Assembly (NCBI GenBank): GCA_037147235.1
Contig: JBAWVO010000033.1
Location: forward strand, 1 to 34,303
DNA: 34,303 nucleotides
Source: JANXQG01 sp037147235
GTDB lineage: Bacteria; Planctomycetota; Planctomycetia; Pirellulales; Thermoguttaceae
Direction: 5' to 3'
Shown here in pieces: positions 8,939 to 16,253 of the stretch. The notes under the pieces are model-generated. The model made no database searches, had not been told where the DNA came from, and saw only the letters and a program-made list of their open reading frames with translations. Within the stretch, counting starts at the first letter, position 1. Each line of letters starts with the position of its first letter. Both the position numbers and the translations under genes were made by a program.

Positions 8939-9711
8939 GGGGTCGGTTCCTCTTGGAGTATGCTTTTGGCACGGGCCAGTTCAGCCTCTAGCCGTTTGAT
9001 GTCGAGGTTCAGTTCTACCCGGCGGTTGATCTGTTTTTCCTTCTTCGCCTTGGCCCGCAAGACCGTCAAGTCGCGCTGGAGTTGGGCGTGGGCATCCAAA
9101 CCCTCGCGTACGGCGGAACCACGGTCGGTGGACTCCGGTGGGGCGAAAGTGCCCGTGATCTGGGCCGCCTCCAGCGCCGCCACGCGGTCAAGCCAGCCCT
9201 GGTAGACGGTATAAAGGTCACGGGAGGGCTGGCTGGCCAGGGGCAGGCTCGCCAGGAACGCAGCCTCTTCGGCCGAGGGGGCATCGGGTTGGAACGGGGC
9301 CGTGCGGCGGACATCCTCGATCACCACTTTACCCATTTCGCCCTGCGACCAGCGTTTGTGCGCCAACGACAGGCTAACAGTATTGCCTTGCGCGGTCACG
9401 AGCACAACGGGGTAGGGCACCGCACGGTGGATCAACTCGATCAACCGGGGCGGCTTTGCGGCCGAACGCAACTCGACGCTGAGCACGACGATCTCCAGGT
9501 ACTCCCGGTCGTCGTCGCGAAAGATCGGCACACCAATAATGTTGGGCTTCAGCACGGCGACCCAGATCATCTCCTCGATGCCGTCTTGCAGATACCGCTT
9601 GTCGGGGGCCGTGGGTGCGCCCTGCTCCAACAACAGCTTCTTGGGCACCCGTTGGTCCAGCCGGGCGTCCGGCGGCAGTGCGAGGGCGTTGATGAGCGTG
9701 GCGACGGTCAT
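8935..9711 (-). CDS. DUF4391 protein of the defence operon
   Basis: This 258-residue protein matches the DUF4391 family as I know it. It has an N-terminal part rich in hydrophobic strands (residues 45-125, including HRAVPYPVVLV and the SLAHKRWSQG segment). A charged C-terminal helix (about 205-255) of alternating Arg, Lys, Glu and Leu is likely a coiled coil. No catalytic motif is obvious. In my recollection DUF4391 genes often sit between a helicase and Type III mod/res genes, so it probably serves the same complex as an adaptor or specificity factor; that role is inference. It is linked by ATGA overlaps on both sides, to the ATPase gene before it and the DUF262 gene after it, so translation is coupled and the products are likely made in similar amounts. 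Confidence 0.8.
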   Translation of the reverse strand: MTVATLINALALPPDARLDQRVPKKLLLEQGAPTAPDKRYLQDGIEEMIWVAVLKPNIIGVPIFRDDDREYLEIVVLSVELRSAAKPPRLIELIHRAVPYPVVLVTAQGNTVSLSLAHKRWSQGEMGKVVIEDVRRTAPFQPDAPSAEEAAFLASLPLASQPSRDLYTVYQGWLDRVAALEAAQITGTFAPPESTDRGSAVREGLDAHAQLQRDLTVLRAKAKKEKQINRRVELNLDIKRLEAELARAKSILQEEPTP

Positions 9712-11279
9712 TTCCCTGCATCCCCCTTACGGCGGGCATCCAACCAGACGCGGCCCTCGTCGGTTAGTCGGTATTTCTGGAGGCGACTGGATGGCGTTCC
9801 GGGGCGGGTAACTTCGATGAACCCCTGATTTAGCGCGGGGTGAAGATAATTCTTGCGGAACGTCGGCCGGTGCTTTATTCCAAGCGTCTGGCGAAGTTCC
9901 CCTGCCGATTTCTCTCCGGATTGCAGCGTCTGCACGAGACGCACGACTGGGTCGCTCGACTGGGTCGCCGACTGGGTCGGTATCCCAACTTGAGCCTCTT
10001 GGGCTTCAGCTTGGTGCCGACTTAGTGCCAACTTGGTGCCGACTTGTGCGGTCGCCGCTGTCGTCGGCCGCCACAAGGTCTGGATAAACTGGCCACCGTC
10101 CTGCCGGAACTGTGGTGTGAGCAATCCGGCGACCTCGCACAAACCGATCATGTCCAGGATGCCGGTCCCCGCCTTTTCGACATATCGTGTGAGGAAGAGC
10201 GGCTCGGCAATGAGCGGGTTGTGCGGGATCGAGGCATGGGGAGAACGCAGGGCCTCGGGAGTGAGCGAAGGCGGGAGTTGGCCGGGGTTCCATATTTCCA
10301 GCCGGTCAGCGAAGAGCATGACCTGAACGGAGGCGTTGGAGGCATAGTCGCGGTGGGCGATGGCGTTGACGATGGCCTCGGCGACCGCCGCTCGCGGGAG
10401 TTCGTAGGTCACGGGGGCCCGATTGCTCTCGGCGCGGGTGCCGACCGCCGCCGCGACCTTCGACATGACGAAAGCCACCGACTGGTCCACCAACTCAAAT
10501 ACCGTGCCCTTGTAAATCTGGTAGTCCGGGATCGGCTTGGCGACGGTCGTGCCGTGGAACTGAAGGCACTTCACCTCCGAGGTGATAAGGAATCGCTGCG
10601 GCTGCTTGCCGAAGAGCAGGACGGCCGCATGGCTTGGCTGCCCGCCATCGAGCAGATTCAGATGGGCCAGGGCTTTTTCTGTGGGCGTTCGGGGGCCAAG
10701 AGCGTAGTTTCGCTCGGCCTGGGCGCGAGCAAGGAAGTCCCTGAGCTTCGTCCGGGAGAGATCGTCGATCGTGGCGTCGGGGCAGGCCGATGCGTCGAAC
10801 GGCCGGGTGCGTATGGCCCCGGCACGGACGAGGTATTCCACGAGACTGGAATAGACCATCGACGTCAGCTCGGGGATGCTCGCAAAGCGACGTCGCACGA
10901 CTTGGTTTTCTGCTTTACGCACGAGAGCGAGCATTTTGGGGTGGCGGCTAGAATCGTCACCCTTAATGAACACCAGCCGTTCCTTGGCCTTGGCAGAAGC
11001 AGTGGCCCGGTCGAACTCACGCTCGGTGGGTGACAGGCCCTTGGCGTCCTCGTAACCGTATTCGTTGCCGAACAGGCCAAGGTAGATGTCGCAGCGGTCC
11101 ACCTCCTCCAAGTAGACCTCATCGGCGCGACGACCGGAGGCGGGCAGATCCTCGAACAGGAAGACATCGAAGAACCGGCCCAGGAACGGGTCGCCTTGGA
11201 TGTAGTCCCTCAGTGCCCGGCGCTCGGCGGCAAGTTCCTTCTGGACCGAACTGATGAAGATTCGCTTCTTACCGTTCAT
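9708..11279 (-). CDS. DUF4062 - GHKL-like ATPase - winged-helix regulator/sensor
   Basis: This is a 523-residue three-part protein. Residues 5-110 are a DUF4062 domain (RIFISSVQKEL at 6-16, then DIYLGLFGNEYG), which has a TIR-like fold. Residues 170-405 resemble the ATP-binding region of Schlafen/AlbA-type RecG-like proteins (COG2865). EAIVNAIAHRDY at 301-312 is the N box of a histidine-kinase-type ATPase, and EIWNPGQLP and KAGTGI follow. Residues 445-515 form a winged helix. A low-complexity linker (410-441) joins the last two and is encoded by short tandem DNA repeats. Relatives usually carry an AlbA_2 domain at the N terminus, and here DUF4062 stands in its place. The product may sense infection or a nucleotide and control the other components. 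It overlaps its neighbours by ATGA on both sides. Domain calls are good; the activity is unknown. Confidence 0.82.
   Translation of the reverse strand: MNGKKRIFISSVQKELAAERRALRDYIQGDPFLGRFFDVFLFEDLPASGRRADEVYLEEVDRCDIYLGLFGNEYGYEDAKGLSPTEREFDRATASAKAKERLVFIKGDDSSRHPKMLALVRKAENQVVRRRFASIPELTSMVYSSLVEYLVRAGAIRTRPFDASACPDATIDDLSRTKLRDFLARAQAERNYALGPRTPTEKALAHLNLLDGGQPSHAAVLLFGKQPQRFLITSEVKCLQFHGTTVAKPIPDYQIYKGTVFELVDQSVAFVMSKVAAAVGTRAESNRAPVTYELPRAAVAEAIVNAIAHRDYASNASVQVMLFADRLEIWNPGQLPPSLTPEALRSPHASIPHNPLIAEPLFLTRYVEKAGTGILDMIGLCEVAGLLTPQFRQDGGQFIQTLWRPTTAATAQVGTKLALSRHQAEAQEAQVGIPTQSATQSSDPVVRLVQTLQSGEKSAGELRQTLGIKHRPTFRKNYLHPALNQGFIEVTRPGTPSSRLQKYRLTDEGRVWLDARRKGDAGK
9944..9979. repeat. Three copies of CGACTGGGTCG in the linker of the ATPase gene
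   Basis: The 11-base word CGACTGGGTCG occurs at 9944-9954, 9957-9967 and 9969-9979, with spacings of 13 and 12 bases. On the coding strand it gives part of the Ser/Gln/Asp-rich linker before the winged helix. Confidence 0.85.
10010..10042. repeat. 11-base tandem repeat (three copies) inside the ATPase coding region
   Basis: Consecutive units CTTGGTGCCGA, CTTAGTGCCAA and CTTGGTGCCGA run without gaps, and the first and third are identical. Eleven is not a multiple of three, so gain or loss of one unit would move the downstream winged helix out of frame, while a change of three units (33 bases) would keep it in frame. Confidence 0.85.
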
Positions 11280-14200
11280 GGCACCGCCCCCCCGTTGGCT
11301 TCGGGCAGGACGACCAGGAAAGCGACTACCTCGAAATCGTTGATGCCCTGGAACTCGCCCTTCATGGCGTGAGTGCCGCCGGGTGTGAAGAGGCTGGCGA
11401 TAGCCCGCTCCTCCTTCTTGCCCACGACGGAGGCAACCGCCTTAGCAAGCTGATCCTGGGTAGCCCGCATGTCGCGGCCATCCTTGGTCGTCTTGTCGAA
11501 GCGGGCGCAGGCCCCGGCATCGGGCATGTCACGGCCAATGCACAGCCGCTTGAGGCGGTCGAGCACCTGCTTGGCTTGGGTGAAAGGTAGCAGGACCGCA
11601 CCGTCGTCGCCGATGTGTACGACGTAATGCGGTGCCAAGGGGTAGCCCGGTTCAATGGCCTTCAGTGCCGCATCCCCCACGACGCGCAGGCAGAAGATAA
11701 CGCCCGGCGGGACGGTGGCCTCGTCGCTGCGGGGCGTGGTAGTGACCGCGAAGCTGCCGGGTGGGATCGCTTCAAGCCGTCCGGCGTGTTCCTTCAGGAA
11801 ACCCGAAAGGTCGATGCGGAAGTCGTTCAGCGTAAGGTCGGCGATGGAGACGCCGCTGCTCAGGTCTTCGAGGTCGATGACGGCATCCTGGAGCTTGAGA
11901 AGCTGCTTGCGGCGGTACTCCAAGTCGTTCATCTGGTTGCCGGACTGGTGCTCGATGACGTTCTCTTCCCCCGTGGCGGAAATGTCCAGAAGCACCATCC
12001 GGCCGCTGACCCGCTGTTCGAGGTTGATGTACTCCTCCAACTCCATATTGGGCCAGAAGTTGATGAGCTGGATGCGCTCGTTGGACGAGCCGATGCGGTC
12101 GATCCGGCCGAATCGCTGGATGATGCGGACGGGATTCCAATGGATGTCATAGTTTATGACGGTATCGCAGTCCTGGAGGTTCTGACCTTCGCTGATGCAG
12201 TCGGTGGCGATCAGCAGGTCCACCTCGCCTTCACTGGCCAGGTCTTCAGGACGCTCCTTGGCGCGGGGCGAGAAGGCGGTAATGATGCTGGTGAAGTCTT
12301 TGCGGAGATGCGACAACGTGGTCTGGTTGTGACCCGCGCCTGTGACAAGAGCCGATTGCAGGCCGAGTTCCTTCTGTGCCCAGCCGGAAAGCTCACCATA
12401 CAGGTAGTGGGCAGTGTCGGCGAACGCGGTGAAGACAAGGAACTTACGGTTGCCTTCGTTAATGGGCTGGTGGCACTTGGAGCGGATGACTTCCCGCAGC
12501 GCATCGAGCTTGGCGTCACGCGCAGCACCCACCTGCTTCGCTGCCGACAAGAGCGTAGCGAGCCGGTTGCGATCCTCTATGAGGTCCTGCCGCCAGCGAA
12601 CGCGGTCCACGTCCCGGAGCAGCACCTTGACCTTGCGCCCGACCAACAGACTCTCGAACGCCGGATCATCCACGTCCACGTCTTCGATGTCGATCTCCTC
12701 GACCGAATCGGCCTGGGCATCGAGCCTAGCAAGGGTGGATTGTACGTCAGTAAGCTGGCGTGCGAGCGTGAGGGCAAAGGACGTGACGGAACTCTCCATG
12801 CGCTTTAGGACGTTGACCCGCAGAAGGTGGACCAGGCTTTCTTCGCGGTCCACCTGACGGAAGAAGCTCTCTCCGCCGCGAATTTTGGTACTGTACTTGG
12901 CGTCGTAGGCCGCCTGCTTGTGCAGCAGCACGTACCGCAGGGGTGCATAGGAGCTAAGGTTGAGACGGCGTATCTCGGTGTTGATCTCGCGGATGGAGCG
13001 AAATTCCCCGGCGATGTCCACGTCAGGCTTGATGTTGATGGGCTTTAGACGCTCCGGGAATCGGCCGGTTTCAGCGGTGCCGTAGTATTTTTCGATGTGC
13101 TTGCGGGAGCGGGCGATGGTCAGCAAGTCGAGGAGCTTGAAGTAGTCGAATCCGAGCATATCCATGAGTCGCGCTGGACGCCGATCGGCGTCTTCCAGGG
13201 CGAGCCAGCGGTTGAACTGAAGCTGTGCCTGCCGCACCGACGCCTCGATACTTGGGATGCCGTGGTCGAGCAGGGCCGTATCGTCACCCGCAGTTACGAA
13301 GGCAATCTGGTTTTTCAGGTCGGCGAGCCGGTTGTTGACCGGCGTGGCCGAGAGCATCAGGACGCGGGTCTTGACGCCCTCCTTGATGATCCGCCGCATG
13401 AGGCGGTCGTACCGGGTCTCGCGGTCGTTGTGGTTGCCCTTATTGCGAAAATTGTGGGATTCGTCGATGACCACTAGGTCGTAGTTACCCCAGTTGACGT
13501 GGGCCAGGTCGATGTCGCCGGAATTACCACCATCGCGGGAAAGATCGGTGTGGTTCAGTACGTCATAATTGAGGCGGTCGGAGGCAAGGAAGTTGCGGCG
13601 GTCGTTGGCCTTGTAGAGCGTCCAGTTGTCACGGAGCCGCTTCGGCACCAGCACGAGCACGCGGTCGTTTCGCAGCTCGTAGTATTTGATGATGGCCAGG
13701 GCCTCAAAAGTCTTGCCGAGGCCAACGCTGTCGGCGATGATGCAGCCGCCCAGCCGTTCCAGCTTGTCAATGGCCCCAACCACGCCGTCGCGCTGGAACT
13801 TGTAGAGCTTCTTCCACACCGTGGTGTTGCGGATGCCGGTGGCCGACTTGATGATGCGGTCCTCGTCCAACTCGTCGCCGAGATCCTTGAAAACATGGAA
13901 GAGGGTCAGGTAGTAGATAAGTGAGGGGGCTCTCGGATCGACAATGCCCTGAAGGCGAGAAAGGAAGACCGCCTTGTGCTGATCGGAGGCGGGCAACGTA
14001 TTCCAAAGGCTCGTGAACCACGCGCCCAGGACGGCCGATTCGTCGGGCCGCTCGGAACACTGGATCAAGCTGAACTGATTGCCGGGCGTGATCCCCAATC
14101 CTTCGGTCGTAAATGCGCAGTTGCCGGTGATGACCCGCTGAAGCTCCGACTCAGGCGTCCCGGCAATGAGGATCGACTGCGGCAGTGAGGCCGGTGCCGT

Positions 14201-14494
14201 TCGCAGCTCCACCCTCTTCTTGAGCCAAGCAGCACATTCGCGGGCCAGCCAGCGGACCTGAAGGCGGTTGCGAAAGGCGCGGTCGTTGTCAGAGCCGGTC
14301 AATCCGAGATCGGCACTGTTGGTTTCGGGAAGGACCACGCGGCAGGTTTCGAGCTTCTCCAAGACCTCGCGCAGCTCCGCGAAGGCGAACAGGGAGAACG
14401 CAGGTGAGGCCAAGTCGAGCGACGATGACAGCGCAAGCGTCTGTCGCAGTTCGTCGATCACGCGGTCGCTGCCTGTGTTCTTGATGAGTTTCAT
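11276..14494 (-). CDS. SNF2-family helicase/translocase of the defence operon
   Basis: This 1072-residue superfamily 2 ATPase probably moves along double-stranded DNA. Walker A DSVGLGKT is at 255-262, DESH at 344-347, the SATPVNN motif III near 382-388, and in the C-terminal lobe SEGQNLQ near 768-773 and QRFGRIDR at 793-800. An acidic segment (about 597-611) lies between the lobes. The first 120 residues resemble the divergent phospholipase-D-like N-terminal region of some defence helicases, but I see no intact HKD catalytic motif. Last comes a tail of about 250 residues without a recognised domain. It follows the HTH gene by three bases and overlaps the ATPase gene by ATGA. DISARM also carries an SNF2 protein, but the DUF1998 gene that marks DISARM is absent here. 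The helicase call is secure; its task in the system is unknown. Confidence 0.9.
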   Translation of the reverse strand: MKLIKNTGSDRVIDELRQTLALSSSLDLASPAFSLFAFAELREVLEKLETCRVVLPETNSADLGLTGSDNDRAFRNRLQVRWLARECAAWLKKRVELRTAPASLPQSILIAGTPESELQRVITGNCAFTTEGLGITPGNQFSLIQCSERPDESAVLGAWFTSLWNTLPASDQHKAVFLSRLQGIVDPRAPSLIYYLTLFHVFKDLGDELDEDRIIKSATGIRNTTVWKKLYKFQRDGVVGAIDKLERLGGCIIADSVGLGKTFEALAIIKYYELRNDRVLVLVPKRLRDNWTLYKANDRRNFLASDRLNYDVLNHTDLSRDGGNSGDIDLAHVNWGNYDLVVIDESHNFRNKGNHNDRETRYDRLMRRIIKEGVKTRVLMLSATPVNNRLADLKNQIAFVTAGDDTALLDHGIPSIEASVRQAQLQFNRWLALEDADRRPARLMDMLGFDYFKLLDLLTIARSRKHIEKYYGTAETGRFPERLKPINIKPDVDIAGEFRSIREINTEIRRLNLSSYAPLRYVLLHKQAAYDAKYSTKIRGGESFFRQVDREESLVHLLRVNVLKRMESSVTSFALTLARQLTDVQSTLARLDAQADSVEEIDIEDVDVDDPAFESLLVGRKVKVLLRDVDRVRWRQDLIEDRNRLATLLSAAKQVGAARDAKLDALREVIRSKCHQPINEGNRKFLVFTAFADTAHYLYGELSGWAQKELGLQSALVTGAGHNQTTLSHLRKDFTSIITAFSPRAKERPEDLASEGEVDLLIATDCISEGQNLQDCDTVINYDIHWNPVRIIQRFGRIDRIGSSNERIQLINFWPNMELEEYINLEQRVSGRMVLLDISATGEENVIEHQSGNQMNDLEYRRKQLLKLQDAVIDLEDLSSGVSIADLTLNDFRIDLSGFLKEHAGRLEAIPPGSFAVTTTPRSDEATVPPGVIFCLRVVGDAALKAIEPGYPLAPHYVVHIGDDGAVLLPFTQAKQVLDRLKRLCIGRDMPDAGACARFDKTTKDGRDMRATQDQLAKAVASVVGKKEERAIASLFTPGGTHAMKGEFQGINDFEVVAFLVVLPEANGGAVP

Positions 14495-14497
14495 GGG

Positions 14498-14719
14498 CTA
14501 ACGGGGCTTGTGTTTCGGGTGCGGCTTCGTCCGCGACTTCTCGACCTGGGCAATCAGTTTTTCCAGGTCCGAGCGTCTGTACAGCCGGTACGAGTTGACC
14601 GGATGCCGGAACTCGGGGATTTTACCCAAACTACCCCACTTTCTGACCGTGTTGGGCGAAAGCCCCAGCATTGCCGACGCCTGCTTGACCCGCAGGTATT
14701 CGTCATCCTTGGTTTTCAT
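14498..14719 (-). CDS. MerR/excisionase-type HTH protein, likely operon regulator
   Basis: This small DNA-binding protein of 73 residues shows a classic MerR-like (HTH_17) reading: LRVKQASAMLGLSPNTVRKW, a short wing, then a RLYRRSDLEKLI segment that closes the domain, and a basic tail rich in Lys, Arg and Pro. A longer frame extends upstream to 14854. I chose the ATG at 14719 because GGAG stands seven bases before it and because homology-like sequence starts only there. It is the first gene of the operon, with its stop three bases before the SNF2 start. It probably controls transcription of the operon, or acts as a specificity or accessory DNA-binding subunit. Confidence 0.8.
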   Translation of the reverse strand: MKTKDDEYLRVKQASAMLGLSPNTVRKWGSLGKIPEFRHPVNSYRLYRRSDLEKLIAQVEKSRTKPHPKHKPR

Positions 14720-14754
14720 GGTTTGGCTCCGCAAATGGGCGAAAAATGTCCAGC

Positions 14755-14781
14755 ATGTTACGATACTTAAAACCTTACCAA
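14755..14781 (-). promoter_or_regulatory. Weak candidate promoter for the defence operon
   Basis: On the minus strand TTGGTA (14776-14781) and TAACAT (14755-14760) are separated by 15 bases and lie 36-62 bases ahead of the HTH start codon. The spacing is shorter than the usual 17, so this is only a suggestion. Confidence 0.2.
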
Positions 14782-15147
14782 TTCGCACACCCGCCCGCAA
14801 GTAGGCTGCCCAGCCCCGGATTTGGAATGGCCAGGGGGCGGTTTGGAATGCCAACCGCCACCCAATCTAGCAGTGGGGATGGTCAGATTACTACCAAGCG
14901 ACCGAAATTTTGTTTGGACAGCAGGATGAAGACCCCAGCCAACGCTTACCGCCAGCCACTCCGGAGGTTATCTGCTTCCTGATGCCGTATCGCCGGTGAT
15001 CGTCAGCAGTATGCCAAGCCATAGATGGTTGGCAAGTGCCATGTAGAACGCTCTTGCGGCAAGATCGCCGCAACGTCGAGCAGATTGTGGTCGCGTGACC
15101 GGCCAGGGTGAAAAAGTAGGGGCTGTGGAAGGTCTTATGACTAACTT
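14782..15147. other. Intergenic region between the defence operon and the next gene
   Basis: About 365 bases without a convincing gene. It lies upstream of the defence operon and downstream of the minus-strand gene at 15218-15787. I see no tRNA, insertion sequence end or clear repeat. Short frames here lack ribosome sites and protein-like composition. Confidence 0.4.
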
Positions 15148-15202
15148 AAAAAAAAAGGTATTGCGGCTTTAACGCCGCCAATGATGCTCGCCAGAGGCGA
15201 GC
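15148..15202 (-). terminator. Rho-independent terminator of the 15218-15787 gene
   Basis: Reading the minus strand, a perfect GCTCGCC/GGCGAGC hairpin (15186-15202, three-base loop) is followed by a second stem (TTGGCGGC with GCCGCAA, one bulge, 15161-15181) and then nine T residues (15148-15156). Position and direction fit the gene ending at 15218. Confidence 0.75.
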
Positions 15203-15217
15203 AAAGAACCTTCGGTC

Positions 15218-15787
15218 TTACGCAACAATCAATCCAAGGCACTCACAAAGCACCTTGACCTTCTCCCGCAACTTTGTAACCGGCTTCACCAATTTTTTCT
15301 CACCCAGATTTGAGATCTGGCTGAGCTTCTTGGTGAGTCCAGACACGGATTTGACGGCACCGGCCAACTTGGCCGCGGCCGTCGGCTTCTTCGAGGTACG
15401 CGTCTCCTTCGGGGCCTCGCGGCCTTTCAGGGTCGGCAGCGCCTTTTTGAAGGCGGTCCAGGTATTAAGATCGGGCCGCTGCTGAAGGAAATCAGCAACG
15501 CTCGTGAACAATCTGGCTAACCAACGCGCCCGATTGACATCGGACTGATGGCGGCCCAGCGTGATCGCCGCGTTAAGAAGGATATTTCCGCCGTACGCCA
15601 AGCGTTTGGCGGGATCTCCCAAACCACGGTTGAGCAAAACACCGATCTTATAATAGTACTCAAAGCCATTCTGATCATGCTGACGCCCTTCGACCGCAAG
15701 TGCGGCGAGTTCGGGGTTGATGATCGCCCAGGCTTCTTTCTCTTCCTCACTCACAGGTTGCATTTGAGACTGGGAACCAATACACAT
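15218..15787 (-). CDS. Protein of unknown function with basic helical tail
   Basis: I do not recognise this 189-residue protein. Residues 20-90 have a pattern (YYYKIGVLLNRGL, LLNAAITLG, then an Arg-rich WLARLF) faintly like the N-terminal region of DUF1016/DUF3102 proteins from phages and mobile DNA. The last 70 residues are rich in Lys and Ala with regularly spaced Leu, suggesting a basic helix or coiled coil that could bind nucleic acid. A longer frame reaches 16099, but that upstream part is Cys/Arg-rich and not protein-like. I chose the ATG at 15787, which has AAAGG about ten bases upstream. The gene stands alone with its own terminator and faces away from the plus-strand operon at 16254. 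Confidence 0.6.
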   Translation of the reverse strand: MCIGSQSQMQPVSEEEKEAWAIINPELAALAVEGRQHDQNGFEYYYKIGVLLNRGLGDPAKRLAYGGNILLNAAITLGRHQSDVNRARWLARLFTSVADFLQQRPDLNTWTAFKKALPTLKGREAPKETRTSKKPTAAAKLAGAVKSVSGLTKKLSQISNLGEKKLVKPVTKLREKVKVLCECLGLIVA

Positions 15788-15968
15788 GTATAGGTTACCT
15801 TTCTTCTTGTTACAGACCCGCCACAGCCCCATTTTCAATTTCGAGGTACAGTTCACACGCCACATTGTCAAAGAACATCGAACAGCTTTCAGTCTACCAC
15901 GCCGCTTTCGGCATTGCAACGCGCTGAAAAGGCAATCCGGGGCATCAGCCCACCAGGCCAAATTCGAG

Positions 15969-15990
15969 ATTTTTGCCGCGCGGCAAAAAT
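15969..15990. promoter_or_regulatory. 22-base perfect palindrome in the divergent intergenic region
   Basis: The sequence is symmetrical over 22 bases: an ATTTTT arm, the GC-only core GCCGCGCGGC, and the matching AAAAAT arm. It lies in the region from which the 15787 gene (minus) and the 16254 operon (plus) diverge, so it could be an operator bound by a dimeric regulator. A terminator is less likely because the T-run is also part of the stem. Confidence 0.5.
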
Positions 15991-16080
15991 TGGCAATTTG
16001 CTGAATAACGGCTCGTAACCGGGCATATTCAGGTGATGGCTTCCAGTTAGCTGTCACGAAGCCTCTTCTAGGCTCGAAAT

Positions 16081-16127
16081 CCCTGCGATCAACCGGCAAT
16101 TCGGCTGGATCGCAGGGGTTTTTGTTT
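16081..16127 (+). terminator. Terminator-like hairpin in the leader of the 16254 operon
   Basis: CCCTGCGATC (16081-16090) pairs perfectly with GATCGCAGGG (16108-16117), followed by GTTTTTGTTT. No plus-strand gene ends upstream, so it may end a small RNA or act as an attenuator in the leader. Confidence 0.55.
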
Positions 16128-16208
16128 CTTGATGCCGGTGAGTTGCCCTCGGGCGACTCGCCGATCGGCCTTCAGCCTCGCATTGCGCGGGGCGGCCCCC
16201 ACCGACAC

Positions 16209-16236
16209 GACCGTTCCCCGCTGGGGATGGTCTTTT
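16209..16236 (+). promoter_or_regulatory. Second terminator-like hairpin just before the ribosome site of 16254
   Basis: GACCGTTCCCC (16209-16219) pairs with GGGGATGGTC (16223-16232), with one bulge and one G-U pair, and TTTT follows. The hairpin ends three bases before the GAGGAG ribosome site at 16240, a position suited to attenuation or control of translation. Confidence 0.5.
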
Positions 16237-16253
16237 CTTGAGGAGATCGCTTA

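Noticed and set aside
8141..9205. 354-codon plus-strand frame opposite the DUF262 and DUF4391 genes
   Set aside because: Antisense shadow; Arg/Val-rich composition without domains and no ribosome site.
11615..12808. 397-codon plus-strand frame opposite the SNF2 gene
   Set aside because: Antisense shadow of a helicase with clear motifs on the minus strand.
401..14719. Calling the operon DISARM or BREX
   Set aside because: No DUF1998 protein (DISARM), no PglZ, BrxC or Lon-like gene (BREX) is present.
14720..14854. Longer N terminus for the HTH gene
   Set aside because: The HTH domain begins right after the ATG at 14719, which has GGAG seven bases upstream; the extension has no domain-like sequence.
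15788..16099. Upstream extension of the 15218-15787 frame to 16099
   Set aside because: The added part is rich in Cys, Arg and Trp, is not protein-like and spans the 22-base palindrome; the ATG at 15787 has a ribosome site.
16040..16100. Possible tRNA 3' end (GGCTCGAAATCC resembles a T arm)
   Set aside because: The loop lacks the standard TTC start and no matching acceptor stem, D arm or anticodon arm can be drawn; the stem that does form is a terminator-like hairpin.
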